A stretch of 64,000 bases of DNA from CALAGB01 sp963789565 (GTDB lineage Bacteria > Chloroflexota > Chloroflexia > Thermomicrobiales > Thermomicrobiaceae): contig CAWBKX010000002.1 of assembly GCA_963789565.1 (NCBI GenBank), forward strand, positions 558,001 through 622,000, given 5' to 3'. The position numbers were made by a program, and so were the translations under genes. Below, one piece after another: positions 33,110 through 43,300 of the stretch (positions are counted from its first letter, which is position 1; each line of letters begins with the position of its first letter). The notes under the pieces are model-generated. The model saw only the letters and a list, made by a program, of their open reading frames with translations. It was not told the origin of the DNA and did not search any database.

Positions 33110-34297
33110 TCAGAGCGTCTTCTGGACCGCCTTGATCCCAGCCATCAGCTTCGCCACATCATCGTCGCTGTTGTAGAAGCCGACTGAGACGCGCGCCGCA
33201 TCCGGATTATTGATGTACTTGTTGACGAACCGAATGGTCACGTTGTGCTCTGCGGCGAGTCGCGCGGAGAGTTCCGGAGGCTCGATGCCCTCGACGTTGA
33301 ACGCGATCAGACCGGCCAGCGCCTCGCGCGGCGTCACCATCGTGATGCCGTTGATTGCCGCAAGTTGATCGTACGTCGCGTGCGCCAGATCATCGATGTG
33401 CTTGGACGCCCACTCTACGCCGACATCCTCGAGAATCCACTCGGTGGCCGCCTTTTGTCCTGCAAGGAGGGCGGTGTTGCGTCCGGCCGTGTCGAATCGG
33501 GCGGCGCCGACCGCGGGGGAATACGTCCCTCCGTAGTAGTCGAGTGTGCCGCGCACCATGCCGCCTGAGCCGAGGGTTTGCTCGAGCTCTCCCAGGCTCG
33601 ACGCCTTGACGTAGAATGCGCCGGTACCGTCCGGCCCGCACATCCACTTCTGTCCCGAGCAGGCGTAGAAATCCACACCGAGATCATGCATGTCGAGATG
33701 CAGAGCGCCGTAAGACTGTGCGGCATCCACCGATACAAGTACGTCATGGCTGTGCGCCATGTCGACGATCTCTTTGACCGGTAATCGCGCGCCGGTGGTG
33801 TAGGAGACGTGAGAGATGGCAATCATGCGCGTCCGAGGTGTGATGAGCTTCTCGAATTCCGCGACAATCCCGGCCACGTCCCCTCCACCGAGGCCGATAT
33901 CAGCGACGCGAACGCGGATACCGAAGCGACGCTTGGCCAGGAAGGAAGGGATCAGACCGCCAGGATGTTCGATGTTGGAGAGGATGAGCTCATCGCCGAC
34001 CTGCCAGCGGTAGCCGATAATCGAGCTGTACATCCCGTCTGTCGTGCTGCTGGTGATGGCGATTTCTTCGGGATTCGCGCCAATGGCGGATGCGACGACT
34101 TGACGTACGCCGTTACGCAGCTCGCCGATGTGCGGAAAATGTTCGCTCGAAATGCGTGCCTTGGTCAAATCGTGGTTGATTTCCTCGACAATCGCCTCAT
34201 GTGCCACTCGCGGCAGCGGACCGCAGGTGCCGGTGTTCATATACACGGTGTCGAGGACTCCCGGAACCATCTCCCGGATCGTATCTAGATTGGGCAT
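33110..34297 (-). CDS. Class-V PLP-dependent aminotransferase (cysteine desulfurase / isopenicillin-N-epimerase-like)
   Basis: A 395-residue PLP enzyme of aminotransferase class V. It shows YMNTGTCGPLPR at the N-terminus, the helix ITSSTTDGMYSSI, SNIEHPGG, the PLP-binding Asp in VSVDAAQSYGA and the Schiff-base Lys in CSGQKWMCGPDGTGAFYV. It matches the branch of isopenicillin N epimerase-like and cysteine-lyase-like enzymes more than IscS, since the C-terminal IscS Cys loop is missing. ATG 34297 with AAGG 9 bases upstream was chosen over an in-frame start 16 codons earlier. It lies 96 bases after the CoA-transferase gene. The substrate is unknown. Confidence 0.85.
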   Translation of the reverse strand: MPNLDTIREMVPGVLDTVYMNTGTCGPLPRVAHEAIVEEINHDLTKARISSEHFPHIGELRNGVRQVVASAIGANPEEIAITSSTTDGMYSSIIGYRWQVGDELILSNIEHPGGLIPSFLAKRRFGIRVRVADIGLGGGDVAGIVAEFEKLITPRTRMIAISHVSYTTGARLPVKEIVDMAHSHDVLVSVDAAQSYGALHLDMHDLGVDFYACSGQKWMCGPDGTGAFYVKASSLGELEQTLGSGGMVRGTLDYYGGTYSPAVGAARFDTAGRNTALLAGQKAATEWILEDVGVEWASKHIDDLAHATYDQLAAINGITMVTPREALAGLIAFNVEGIEPPELSARLAAEHNVTIRFVNKYINNPDAARVSVGFYNSDDDVAKLMAGIKAVQKTL

Positions 34298-34393
34298 TCT
34301 GCGAAACCTTCCCTCTTGTGTTGCCGGCTCAATTTCCACCGACAACCAACCACCCAGCGTCGTTTGCCTCCCGACTCCTCCTCACCTCGTCGC

Positions 34394-35596
34394 TCAGACC
34401 ACTCCATTTGAGCGCAATTGTTTGATGTGCTCGATATCGTAACCCAAATCAGTCAGAACGCCGTCTGTATGTTCGCCCAACAACGGCGGTGGCCGCCGAA
34501 TCGAACCAGGCGTGCCAGTCAGTTTGACGGCGATGCCGGGAAGCCGCAGATTCGGGATCTCGTCTCGCGGCACATCGACGACCATGTCACGATGCAACAC
34601 CTGAGGCAGCGTCAGCACGGTGTCAAGCGTGTTCACCGGGCTGCAGGGCACGCCAGCGACGTCCATGCGACGTGCCCACTCCTGGCTATCGGCGCCAGAC
34701 AAGACCGAAATGATGATCTCGTCAAGTACATCCCGATGCTCACAGCGTGACGCGTTCGTGGCAAACAGTGCATCGTTGCTCAGATCAGGCCGCCTTATCG
34801 CGCCACAAAAGCGGCGCCAGAGCGCGTCAGACGCCACCGCAACGACGAGAAACCCGGATTTGGTCGGGTAAGCACCATAGGGGGCAACGCTGGCGTGTGA
34901 GGATCCAATGCGTTCCGGCACCTGATCATTCGCGAAGAAGGAGACGGCGTGATAGGTCAGCCACGATACCTGGCCTTCGAGCAGGGACGACTCGACCAGC
35001 TGACCACGGCCCGTTCGCTCGCGAACGAAGAGCGCGGCCAGAATGGCCTGCACGGCGTTGGCTCCCGCGGTCAAGTCGACGACCGACGTCCCAACACGTA
35101 CCGGTGGTCGTCCGGACTCACCAGTAATGCTCATGAGTCCGCCATACGCCTGCATGAGCAGATCGACGCCAGCGCGATTTCGATCGGGCCCGTCGCGGCC
35201 AACGGCGGAGACCGCGCAATAGATCAACCGAGGATTGATCTTCCTAAGATCCTCGTAACCCAGCCCCCAGCGTTCAGTGGCGCCCGCCCGGAAGTTTTCG
35301 ATGAGCACGTCCGACCGCGCCACCAGATCTTTGATGATCTGCTGTCCTTTTGGTGACTGAAGATTGACAGTGACACTTTGCTTGTTGCGGTTGGCGCTGA
35401 GGAAATAGCAGCTGATGCCGTTCCAGAAGGGCGGATACCCGCGCGTATCGTCGCCGCGACCGGGCGCCTCGATTTTGATCACCTCAGCGCCGAGGTCCCC
35501 CAGCGTCATGGCGGCGAAGGGTCCCGCCAGATGTCGACTAAGGTCGACTACCTTGATCCCATCCAAAGGACCGTTCAATGAGACGTCCTCCGACAC
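34394..35596 (-). CDS. Class-III CoA-transferase (CaiB/Frc/BaiF family)
   Basis: A 400-residue family-III CoA-transferase moving CoA between carboxylic acids. It shows VVDLSRHLAGPFAAMTLGDL, EVIKIEAPGRGDDTRGY, NRNKQSVTVNL, DVLIENFRAG, the catalytic Asp in AGVDLLMQAYGG, and GQLVESSLLEG. GTG 35596 with GGAG 6 bases upstream was chosen; TTG 35617 is the alternative. It follows the crotonase gene by 27 bases, so the pair probably activates and hydrates an acyl-CoA in a degradation pathway. The actual acid is not identifiable. Confidence 0.9.
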   Translation of the reverse strand: MSEDVSLNGPLDGIKVVDLSRHLAGPFAAMTLGDLGAEVIKIEAPGRGDDTRGYPPFWNGISCYFLSANRNKQSVTVNLQSPKGQQIIKDLVARSDVLIENFRAGATERWGLGYEDLRKINPRLIYCAVSAVGRDGPDRNRAGVDLLMQAYGGLMSITGESGRPPVRVGTSVVDLTAGANAVQAILAALFVRERTGRGQLVESSLLEGQVSWLTYHAVSFFANDQVPERIGSSHASVAPYGAYPTKSGFLVVAVASDALWRRFCGAIRRPDLSNDALFATNASRCEHRDVLDEIIISVLSGADSQEWARRMDVAGVPCSPVNTLDTVLTLPQVLHRDMVVDVPRDEIPNLRLPGIAVKLTGTPGSIRRPPPLLGEHTDGVLTDLGYDIEHIKQLRSNGVV

Positions 35597-35623
35597 TACT
35601 GACTCCGAATCGCGCAAGCTTCT

Positions 35624-36394
35624 CTAGCGGTCGAACTTCGGGGGCCGTTTTTCCAGGAATGCGGCAAGTGCCTCGTGCCGATCATCCGTCGTTGCCGAAA
35701 GAGTCACACCTGCGATATGGTGCGCCGAAGCACCTTCAGACCCAGCCTGCACGCTGGCCCACAAATTCTCTTTGGTCATGGCAAGCGCGAGTGACGACAG
35801 ACCGCGAAGGGTTTCGATCGTCTCGCTCACGGCGGCGTCGAGATCGTCTACCACCCGAGTAATCAGCCCCATGCGCTCGCCTTCGTCAGCGTCGACCCAG
35901 CGCGCCGTGAGCAACAAATCCTGAGCGCGAGTGAGTCCGACCAGCCACACGAGCCGGTGGGCGGGCGAAGGAACGGCAACTCGCGGCTCGGGATAACTGA
36001 AGCGAGATGAGCGAGTGGCCAGGCGCAAATCACCGGAAATCATCAGCTCCGTTCCCAATCCCGCGGTGACGCCGTCGACAGCCGATATCACCGGAACCGG
36101 GATGAGTCGCAGCTTTCGCAGGACGCGATGCATGGTGGAGACCCGATGACGGGCAAAATCGGCCGTAGCTTCACGCGACTCTTTGAGATCGATACCAGCA
36201 CAGAATCCCGGTGGAGTTGCGGCAAGAACGATGACGCGTGGCGGATCTCGATACAGATCGTCGAGTGTCCTTTCGAGCTCGAATAACAGATCGATATTCA
36301 CGGCGTTGCGCGCCTGCGGTCGATTGAGCGTCAGCGTCACAACGTTGCCGTCGGCATGCACGATAAGCGGACGATCCGCTCCACCAGCTGCCAT
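35624..36394 (-). CDS. Enoyl-CoA hydratase/isomerase (crotonase) family protein
   Basis: A 256-residue crotonase-fold enzyme. Conserved parts are VTLTLNRPQARNAVNIDLL, the oxyanion-hole segments GFCAGIDLKES and VDGVTAGLGTELMISGDLRL, and SRFSYPEPRVAV. Both positions of the hydratase Glu pair (GTEL and FSYPE) are occupied by Glu, consistent with hydratase activity, and the C-terminus ends LEKRPPKFDR as is usual. It is the first gene of a minus-strand unit with a CoA-transferase and an aminotransferase. The substrate is unknown. Confidence 0.88.
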   Translation of the reverse strand: MAAGGADRPLIVHADGNVVTLTLNRPQARNAVNIDLLFELERTLDDLYRDPPRVIVLAATPPGFCAGIDLKESREATADFARHRVSTMHRVLRKLRLIPVPVISAVDGVTAGLGTELMISGDLRLATRSSRFSYPEPRVAVPSPAHRLVWLVGLTRAQDLLLTARWVDADEGERMGLITRVVDDLDAAVSETIETLRGLSSLALAMTKENLWASVQAGSEGASAHHIAGVTLSATTDDRHEALAAFLEKRPPKFDR

Positions 36395-36705
36395 TCAGCC
36401 CTCCCAGCGTGCGAGTCTTTCATTCAAGTTCCAAATGACGTCGAGCCAGCATAGCGCCGCAAGTTGGATCCCGCAACGAGCGCGGAGTACGTGGATGCAT
36501 GCGTGAACCCGCGCATCGCTGACCGGAGAATCAGCCGCAATGAAACGTCGCGAACGAGCACCGCGGCCCGTCCGCGTACCACGTCTGCGCAGGCACGATT
36601 GGCAGGTTCAGGTCAACTCGCCGACAATTCGTCAACCGTACCTGTTGAATTCAGGACGTATACCTAACCTAAAATCTGCAAAACACGGCATGTCAGGGGA
36701 GCATC
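36395..36705. other. Intergenic region with a candidate promoter for the XRE-lipoprotein unit
   Basis: No gene is recognised in these 311 bases between a leftward crotonase and a rightward XRE gene. A candidate plus-strand promoter has TTGAAT (36645-36650) and TAAAAT (36670-36675), but the 19-base spacer is long. No repeat or RNA element is seen. Confidence 0.4.
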
Positions 36706-36732
36706 ATGGCGATTGCTATTCTTCGCCGATGA
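36706..36732 (+). CDS. Candidate 8-codon leader peptide coupled to the XRE gene
   Basis: ATG 36706 follows GGGGAG at ideal spacing and encodes MAIAILRR before TGA. That stop overlaps the start of the XRE regulator as ATGA (36729-36732). The regulator has no Shine-Dalgarno of its own, so its translation may depend on ribosomes ending on this short frame. No homology test is possible at this length. Confidence 0.35.
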   Translation: MAIAILRR

Positions 36733-37127
36733 CCGGAAATTTGACGTTTGGGGAATGGCTCGACGATCAGCTCAGATCACGTGGATGGAGCCAGGCTGAG
36801 TTCGGCGATTCGGTGGGAGTCGTCCGGCAAACGGTCAGTGGCTGGGTAAACGACCTTCAACGTCCACGTCGTCGACTCCTCACGTCAATGGCCCGCGTTC
36901 TCGACCTCGACGTTGATGAAGTTCTGGCGCGTGCAGGGAAGCCGCCAGTCAGCGCTGACTACCGGCTCTCGACTACCCAATTCCCGCGAATCGAGCGGAA
37001 GACCAGCAAGTACCGTGACGATCCGTTCGTTCGATTCATGCTCGAACACAGCACGGTCCTCACCGACGAGCAACGAGACTTGATCATGCAAGTCGTTCTT
37101 CAGATGGAGAAGGGCAATGAGAGTTGA
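36729..37127 (+). CDS. XRE-family helix-turn-helix regulator
   Basis: A 132-residue DNA-binding protein. The helix-turn-helix is at about residues 15-65: RGWSQAEFGDSVGVVRQTVS, then GWVNDLQRPRRRLLTSMARV. The remaining half contains KYRDDPFVRFMLEHSTVLTD and no known ligand domain. ATG 36729 is the start at which translation can be coupled to the short upstream frame; starts further upstream lack motif support. Its 3' end overlaps the lipoprotein gene by 11 bases, suggesting the two are made together. Confidence 0.82.
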   Translation: MTGNLTFGEWLDDQLRSRGWSQAEFGDSVGVVRQTVSGWVNDLQRPRRRLLTSMARVLDLDVDEVLARAGKPPVSADYRLSTTQFPRIERKTSKYRDDPFVRFMLEHSTVLTDEQRDLIMQVVLQMEKGNES

Positions 37128-37980
37128 CATCTTCACGCGATGCGCGATCGCGGTCCTGGCGCTGGGGCTCTTCAGCGCCTGCAGCGTACCTGGAAGATCC
37201 TCCAGCAAGTCCCCCACGCCCACTGCAACAACCGCGGTGCAGCCGACGACTGCCGTCGTGTCCACCGCGACGAGCGCGCAGCCGTCGCCAACACCGACTG
37301 CGACTGCTGAAACGTCCCCCATCGCGACCGAGGCCGTGACGGTGGCTGACACCGAGGTGGCGACGCCCGAGGTGACGGCTGAGGCAACGGCAATCGTCGC
37401 TTCTGACGCGATCCAGCTGGTTTCGAAAGGATTTGGACAAGATTCAGCGGGGCAAGCGTCGTACGGATTCATCCTGAAGAACACGAAGGCTGACCAGGCA
37501 TTGGTCGGTTGGCAATACAGCGTCGTTGCCTATGGCGCGGATGGTTCCATTTTCAAAACCGATACCAACGTCATGCCCGTGATCTTCCCCAGTGAGCAAA
37601 TCGGCATCGGCAACCACCTCTTTCTCGACCAGGGGCAGCAGCTGGATCACATTGACGTTCAGTTCATTCCCGGCAGCACTCAAGCGTTCAACCAGATTGC
37701 GGATCTGACAACCAACAACGTCACGTTCGTCGATGATCCGTACTTCCCGAAGGTGGTCGGCAACGTGAAGAGCCCGTTCAACGCCGACATCAGCCTCGTG
37801 CTCGTTTCGGTGGTTGCCTACGATGCGTCAGGAAACATCGTTGGTGGCGGACTCACGTTCCTGAACTTCGTCGGGGCCAATGGCGAGGCGTCCACGGAGG
37901 TGGGACTGACAACGGCCGCACCACCGGCAAAGGTTGAGATGTACGCCATGGTCGGCGACATCGCGTTCGTCAGCCAGTAG
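37117..37980 (+). CDS. Lipoprotein with Thr/Pro-rich linker and FxLYD-like domain
   Basis: A 287-residue lipoprotein. The signal ends LFSAC with Cys22 as the lipidation site, a good lipobox. Residues 25-95 are a low-complexity Thr/Ala/Pro/Glu linker. The rest holds beta-rich sequence with two related blocks, GFILKNTKADQALVGWQYSV and VGNVKSPFNADISLVLVSVV, resembling the FxLYD fold found in bacterial surface proteins. No enzyme motif is seen. The start overlaps the XRE gene by 11 bases. It may be a surface sensor or structural lipoprotein; this is inference. Confidence 0.78.
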   Translation: MRVDIFTRCAIAVLALGLFSACSVPGRSSSKSPTPTATTAVQPTTAVVSTATSAQPSPTPTATAETSPIATEAVTVADTEVATPEVTAEATAIVASDAIQLVSKGFGQDSAGQASYGFILKNTKADQALVGWQYSVVAYGADGSIFKTDTNVMPVIFPSEQIGIGNHLFLDQGQQLDHIDVQFIPGSTQAFNQIADLTTNNVTFVDDPYFPKVVGNVKSPFNADISLVLVSVVAYDASGNIVGGGLTFLNFVGANGEASTEVGLTTAAPPAKVEMYAMVGDIAFVSQ

Positions 37981-38037
37981 CACGGTCTCTGGGTCAACCG
38001 ATGGTCGTATCGGAAGGGGTGCTGCGAGGTTAGAGGG

Positions 38038-38111
38038 TACCCCCTGCGGGATTCGAACCCGCGGTCTCCACCTTGAAAGGGTGGTGTCCTAGGCCTCTAG
38101 ACGAAGGGGGC
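38038..38111 (-). tRNA. tRNA-Glu (TTC anticodon)
   Basis: The 74-base minus-strand cloverleaf has acceptor GCCCCCT/AGGGGGT (G-U at the end), D-arm CGTCTAGAGGCCTAGGACA, anticodon loop TTTCAA (anticodon TTC) and T-arm GCGGGTTCGAATCCC. No CCA is encoded. It lies 44 bases downstream of comEC on the same strand. Confidence 0.97.
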
Positions 38112-38155
38112 ATCTCGCATAACCGGCTAAGGTTACAGGCTGACGAAATCTGTTG

Positions 38156-39592
38156 TCAAATCGGGTCACTGGGTGCTGCAGGCACTCTCCTGACGCGGGA
38201 AACACTCCAGATCCGAGCCCATCCCAGATAACCAGCCAGGATCATTGTGTAGCAGACGAGTGTCGAAGACCAGCTGAGTGTCATCGTTGTGCTCGAGGAC
38301 CACGTCAACGATGACGTTCGTTCGGCCACGGCCACGATGAGCCTCGCTGGAACCCAGGTGAAGGCGCCCGCGAGATCGCCGAGAAACGGATGGATCGCGG
38401 ATGCCACGAGCGTCGCGACCCCTCCAACCATGACCAATTCCACCAGTGGCGCTGTCACCAGGTTCGCCAGTGGCGACACGATGGAATATGTGCCCAGGTG
38501 ATGGAGCAGGATGGGAGCGACCGCGATTTGCGCGACAAACGGGACGGTTAAAGCCGAGTGCCACCACGGCCGGCTGTAGCCGGTCTCGAGCAGCAGCACG
38601 ATTCCAAGCGTCGCCGCTACCGACAGCTGGAATCCGATGTCGAACCTAATCGACGGACTGATGGCGACGATGGCTGAAGTGGTCAACATCAGCGCTGTCA
38701 GCACGTCGCCGGGACGTCCTCGCCATTGGGCCAGCAGAAAAACTGAAGCCATTCCGCCCGCGCGTAGAACGGAAGGCTCCATCCCCACAACGAAGGCGTA
38801 CGCCCAGATCATCATGAGTCCACCGAGTACCGTAAGCGACCTGTTGAACGCGAGTCGCCTCGCGATCAATGCGATCAGCCCAGCGACGATCGCGACATTC
38901 CAGCCGCTGACGGCCGTGATCTGAGACATGCCCGCCGAGCGAAACGACGTACGAGTGGAGTCGGTCATTCCTGAGTCGTCACCGGTCAGGATTCCGAGCG
39001 TCAGCGATCCGGAAGGTTCCGCAACATGTCGGGTTATAGCCCGCGTGACGAAGTCGTTGACTCTGCGACGCACCTTCTCGGAGCGCGCTCCGCTTGTTCC
39101 AACCACCGCGAACGCGGGAACAAATACGTCGCCACTGTCCGGGGAAATCGGCAACCGCACTTCGCCCGGATTCCCGGTACTCCATGAGTCAGGCGCCCAA
39201 AACTCGATGACATCCCCATCCCGTACATCTGGAAATGCTGGCAATGACACCGCGATCGTCGTTTTGGGATCGTTGACAAGGTTGGCCGCGACTTTTGTGC
39301 GTGAGGTTGAGGCTCGCGGGACGCCAACGACCGTGACATCGATTGCGCGGTCACTCCCGACCATCGCGATGACCGGCGATTGCGCGGACGTCGACGAATT
39401 CCCTGCACGCAAGCTACCGGCAGCGATGAACAGAAGTGTCAGACCAACCACGATCCGCGATGGCCAGCCGTCGACGAGAAATAGCGAAAGCAACGCTCCG
39501 AAAAGGACCGGCACAGCGGCGATCCACCCGATTCCGCTGTCATGTAAGAGAACGCCACCAAGAAATCCGAGGGAAAGCGCCAATCCGGCCAA
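38156..39592 (-). CDS. comEC: ComEC/Rec2-type DNA uptake channel, without the C-terminal beta-lactamase domain
   Basis: A 478-residue membrane protein. The N-terminal DUF4131-like part (to about 180) is followed by the competence domain with about seven helices, containing ITAVSGWNVAIVAGLIALIA, AYAFVVGMEPSVLRAGGMAS and RFDIGFQLSVAATLGIVLLL. ComEC translocates single-stranded DNA across the membrane. The metallo-beta-lactamase domain of full-length ComEC is missing: the gene ends 45 bases before tRNA-Glu. TTG 39592 starts two bases after the comEA stop. The channel part looks intact; the nuclease part, if any, must be elsewhere. Confidence 0.85.
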   Translation of the reverse strand: MAGLALSLGFLGGVLLHDSGIGWIAAVPVLFGALLSLFLVDGWPSRIVVGLTLLFIAAGSLRAGNSSTSAQSPVIAMVGSDRAIDVTVVGVPRASTSRTKVAANLVNDPKTTIAVSLPAFPDVRDGDVIEFWAPDSWSTGNPGEVRLPISPDSGDVFVPAFAVVGTSGARSEKVRRRVNDFVTRAITRHVAEPSGSLTLGILTGDDSGMTDSTRTSFRSAGMSQITAVSGWNVAIVAGLIALIARRLAFNRSLTVLGGLMMIWAYAFVVGMEPSVLRAGGMASVFLLAQWRGRPGDVLTALMLTTSAIVAISPSIRFDIGFQLSVAATLGIVLLLETGYSRPWWHSALTVPFVAQIAVAPILLHHLGTYSIVSPLANLVTAPLVELVMVGGVATLVASAIHPFLGDLAGAFTWVPARLIVAVAERTSSLTWSSSTTMTLSWSSTLVCYTMILAGYLGWARIWSVSRVRRVPAAPSDPI

Positions 39593-39594
39593 CG

Positions 39595-40167
39595 TTAGGG
39601 CCCGACCGTAACCTGGTCCCTGAAGTCGTCGACCATGCGCTGTGAAATGCCCTGGACGTTGGCCAAATCGTCCACCTTGGAATATGGCCCGTGTGCGTCG
39701 CGGTAGTCGACGATCCGTTGGGCAATCGATGGACCAATGCCCGGGAGGAGCTCGAGCTCCGAAGCGCCGGCCGTGTTGATGTTGATCGGTCCAGCAAGCG
39801 CTGTTGGGGACGATGCCGTCGTGGCGATGCTGGCAATGGACTCAGCCACGGCTGTCTGCGTTGGTACGATGATTTGTTGACCGTCTCGCAGTTCAGTCGC
39901 CATCTGCAAGCTTGCGACGTCGGCGGTGTCCGCCAGCCCGGCCTGATCTAGAAGCATTGCCAGCCGGGAGCCTCGCGGCAACGTGTAGAGGCCCGGCACC
40001 GATACCGCGCCACCGGCGTACACGGTTATCGCGTCATTGCCAGATATTGGCTCGACGCGCAGCACGAGATCCTTTGAACGATCGCCGCGCACAACGACAA
40101 TGACCACCGCTATGGCCAGCGCGATGATTCCACCGATTGTCACCAACCGCAGATGATGTCGATCCAC
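39595..40167 (-). CDS. comEA: ComEA-like DNA-binding competence protein
   Basis: A 190-residue membrane-anchored DNA receptor. One N-terminal transmembrane helix (about 8-26) is followed by a SLBB-like segment (ITVYAGGAVSVPGLYTLPRG) and a C-terminal double helix-hairpin-helix: ININTAGASELELLPGIGPS and IAQRIVDYRDAHGPYSKVDD. The GTG start at 40167 lies 40 bases after a good promoter (40207-40234). It is directly followed by comEC, as in most competent bacteria. Confidence 0.93.
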   Translation of the reverse strand: MDRHHLRLVTIGGIIALAIAVVIVVVRGDRSKDLVLRVEPISGNDAITVYAGGAVSVPGLYTLPRGSRLAMLLDQAGLADTADVASLQMATELRDGQQIIVPTQTAVAESIASIATTASSPTALAGPININTAGASELELLPGIGPSIAQRIVDYRDAHGPYSKVDDLANVQGISQRMVDDFRDQVTVGP

Positions 40168-40206
40168 CAGGTTCTTTCCGATAATTTTCTCGCGGAGACT
40201 CCCAAC

Positions 40207-40234
40207 ACTATAAACGGGAAACCGCGCAAATCAA
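40207..40234 (-). promoter_or_regulatory. Sigma-70 promoter of comEA-comEC
   Basis: On the minus strand TTGATT (40234-40229), a 16-base spacer and TATAGT (40212-40207) lie 40 bases before the comEA start. A plus-strand -10 TATACT for mfd is at 40269-40274, so the two transcripts diverge within 60 bases. Confidence 0.6.
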
Positions 40235-40344
40235 GCCCTTGAGTTACTGCGTGACGCGCCAAAATTGCTATACTTATCCTCTTCAGCGGCAGGGCCCAAC
40301 CTTGGTTGTGGCCCGGTTCGGCCTGCTCGAAAGGACGGTGATCG

Positions 40345-43300
40345 GTGTCGCTCGGCGGCGTTATCCCACTCCTAATGCGCGACACGTGGTTCACGGCCTT
40401 CCGGGCGTCGGTGGATCAACTCCCCCGTTCGCGGGCTCTCGAAGTCGACGATCTTCCGGTCGCGGCACGAGCTGCCTGCCTGGCGGGACTCGTTGCGGCA
40501 CACAATCGACCAATTGTGATTGTCACGAGCCGCCAGGACTCGGCGGAGGAACTGGCCGGCCTGGTCGCCGCATATCTCGGCGAGCAGCCTCTGGTCTGGC
40601 CCGCGACTGAGGCATTGCCGTACGAGCAACTCCCACTCGATCGAACCACAAGTGCGCGGCGCGTCGAAATCCTTGCCGGGCTGGCCGACGGCAGCACCAA
40701 CGTGGTCATCGTCCCGGCAAATGGTCTCGCGCAGATCGTGAGCCCACCTGAGCAGCTCGACCATGAGCGATTGAGCCTTGCAACCGGACAAAGGCTGCGA
40801 CTGGACCAATTCATTTTGGCGTCGCTCGCACAGGGGTACGACCTCGTACCGATGGTGACCGAACCTGGACAGATCAGCCAGCGCGGCGGCATCGTCGATG
40901 TCTTTCCACCGTCGTCGGATCACGCCATCCGCATCGATCTGTTCGGCGATGAGATCGAATCTATCCGCTATTTCGACACCGAGACTCAACGCTCGGTTCA
41001 ACGTATCGAGCAGATCGAGTTGCTGCCGCCGATCGAGGTGTCGCTAGCCGATGCTTCGCGCGCCGCCGCTGAACTGGGCGGCCTCGAAACACACACATTG
41101 CGTCCCGAAGTGGAAGAAGAGTGGCAACGGCTTCTTCATCGAGTCGAGCAGCGCGACATCAAGACCGGCATCGAATTGGTCGCACGCTATCTTCTCCAAT
41201 CGGCAGGTTCAATCCTTGACTACTTGCCAGACGATCATCTGCTTGTCTTCATAGAACCCTCGTCAATTCGGTTGGCAATAGAGCAGCTCGAGGCTCAGTC
41301 TGAAGAGCTTCGTGAAGCGCTGGAGAGCGCCGGGGAGCTTCCGTACGGTCTGAAGTCGACCTACCACGATTGGTCAGCAATCTCCGACCGCCTGCGTGAG
41401 ACCCGGCAGCTCGCGTTCGGCAACATACCCATCGGCTGGACGCCGTCGGTGGCTCGGCCGATCGGCGAGATGTCGATGTTCGCGACCGAGATGACGTCAT
41501 ACGGTGGACGTCTCGATCGCATGATGGAGCGCATTCGTGAGCTAATCGCGGATGAATGGTCCATCGTGATCGCCACGGAGCAAGCACAACGGTTGCGTGA
41601 GGTGCTCGAAGAGCAAGAGATCTTCCCGCGCGTCAGAAAGGGAAACGCTGGCGCACCCAGCGTCGTTCATCCCCCTTCCCCAGGCACAGTCGAAGTCGTA
41701 CATGCACGACTGAATGGTGGCTGGAGCAACGACGAGATCAAGCTGATTCTGCTGAGTGACCGGGAGATCTTCGGCTATCGGCACGTCGTCAGACCCACGC
41801 CGCAACGCCGATCGACGACCAATCCGCTGGTTCTCGAACGACTTGAGGCGGGCTCGTACGTCGTACATACGGAACACGGCATCGCGCGCTATGCCGGCAT
41901 CGTGCGACTGACGCTCAACGACGTCGAACGCGAATATCTCCTGCTCGAATACGCGGACAACGATCGCCTCTACTTGCCCATCGATCAGATCGACCGCATC
42001 ACCCCGTACGAAGGCGGCGGGCTATCTCCCAAACTCACACGGCTGGGATCGCCTGAATGGGCTCGCATCAAACAGCGAGTTCGCCGTGCCGTGCGCGAGA
42101 TGGCGTTCGACCTCCTGCAGCTCTATGCCGCGCGCGAGTCAGCGCAGGGTGCTCCCATGGGCACCGACTCGATTTGGGATCACGAGCTTCAGGAGTCATT
42201 CCCGTACAAAGAGACGCCTGATCAGCTCAAAGCCATCCAGGACGTGAAGCTGGATCTCGAACAGGTTCGTCCGATGGACCGGCTCGTCTGCGGCGACGTG
42301 GGCTATGGCAAGACCGAGGTGGCGCTCCGTGCGGCGTTCAAAGCGGTCAATTCCGGTTTCCAGGTGGCGATCCTTGTACCGACCACGGTTTTGGCGCTCC
42401 AGCACACGCGCAGCTTCCAGTCGCGGTTGGCGCCATTTCCCGTCCGCATCGAGATGCTCTCCAGATTGCGAACGCGTCAGGAACAGAAGCACATCCTCGA
42501 CGATCTGGAGGATGGCCGAGTTGACATTGTCATCGGCACGCACCGATTGCTGCAGACGGACGTGCGCTTTCGAAGACTCGGGCTGCTCATCATCGACGAA
42601 GAACAGCGTTTTGGCGTGGCGCACAAGGAGATGCTCAAGCGAGCGCGCACCGACGTCCACGTCTTGACGATGACCGCCACGCCGATTCCACGTACGCTCT
42701 ACATGGCGCTTTCGGGCATCCGAGATCTGTCGGTGATTAACACGCCACCGCGCGATCGCACGCCCATTCGCACCTTCGTCACACCCGCCGGTGACCGCCT
42801 GGTGCGCGAAGCAATCTTGCGCGAGCTGAGTCGCGGTGGACAGATCTACTTCGTCCATAATCGCGTTCAGAGCATCCATCACGTCCTGCAACACCTCGAG
42901 CATTTGGTGCCCGAGGCGAAATTCGGTGTCGGACATGGACAGATGGACGAACACGAGCTCGAGCGCGTGATGCTCGCGTTCGTTGAGAACGAGTTCGACG
43001 TGTTGATCTGCACCACGATCATTGAGTCCGGAGTGGACATTCCGAACGTGAACACGGTCATCATCGACCAATCCAACAATTTCGGACTCACTCAGCTGTA
43101 TCAACTGCGTGGACGCGTCGGGCGCAGCAACCACCGCGCCTATGCCTATCTGCTGTACGACGACAAGCGCGCCTTGAGCCAGGAAGCCGTCGCCCGCCTC
43201 GAAGCAATCCAGGAGGCGACCGAGCTTGGTGCCGGATTCCAGATCGCACTGCGTGACCTCGAGATACGTGGCGCGGGCAACATCCTCGGTGCCGAACAGA

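Noticed and set aside
33110..36394. Aminotransferase, CoA-transferase and crotonase as one named catabolic pathway
   Set aside because: The genes may be co-transcribed, but none has a substrate readable from sequence, so I do not name a pathway.
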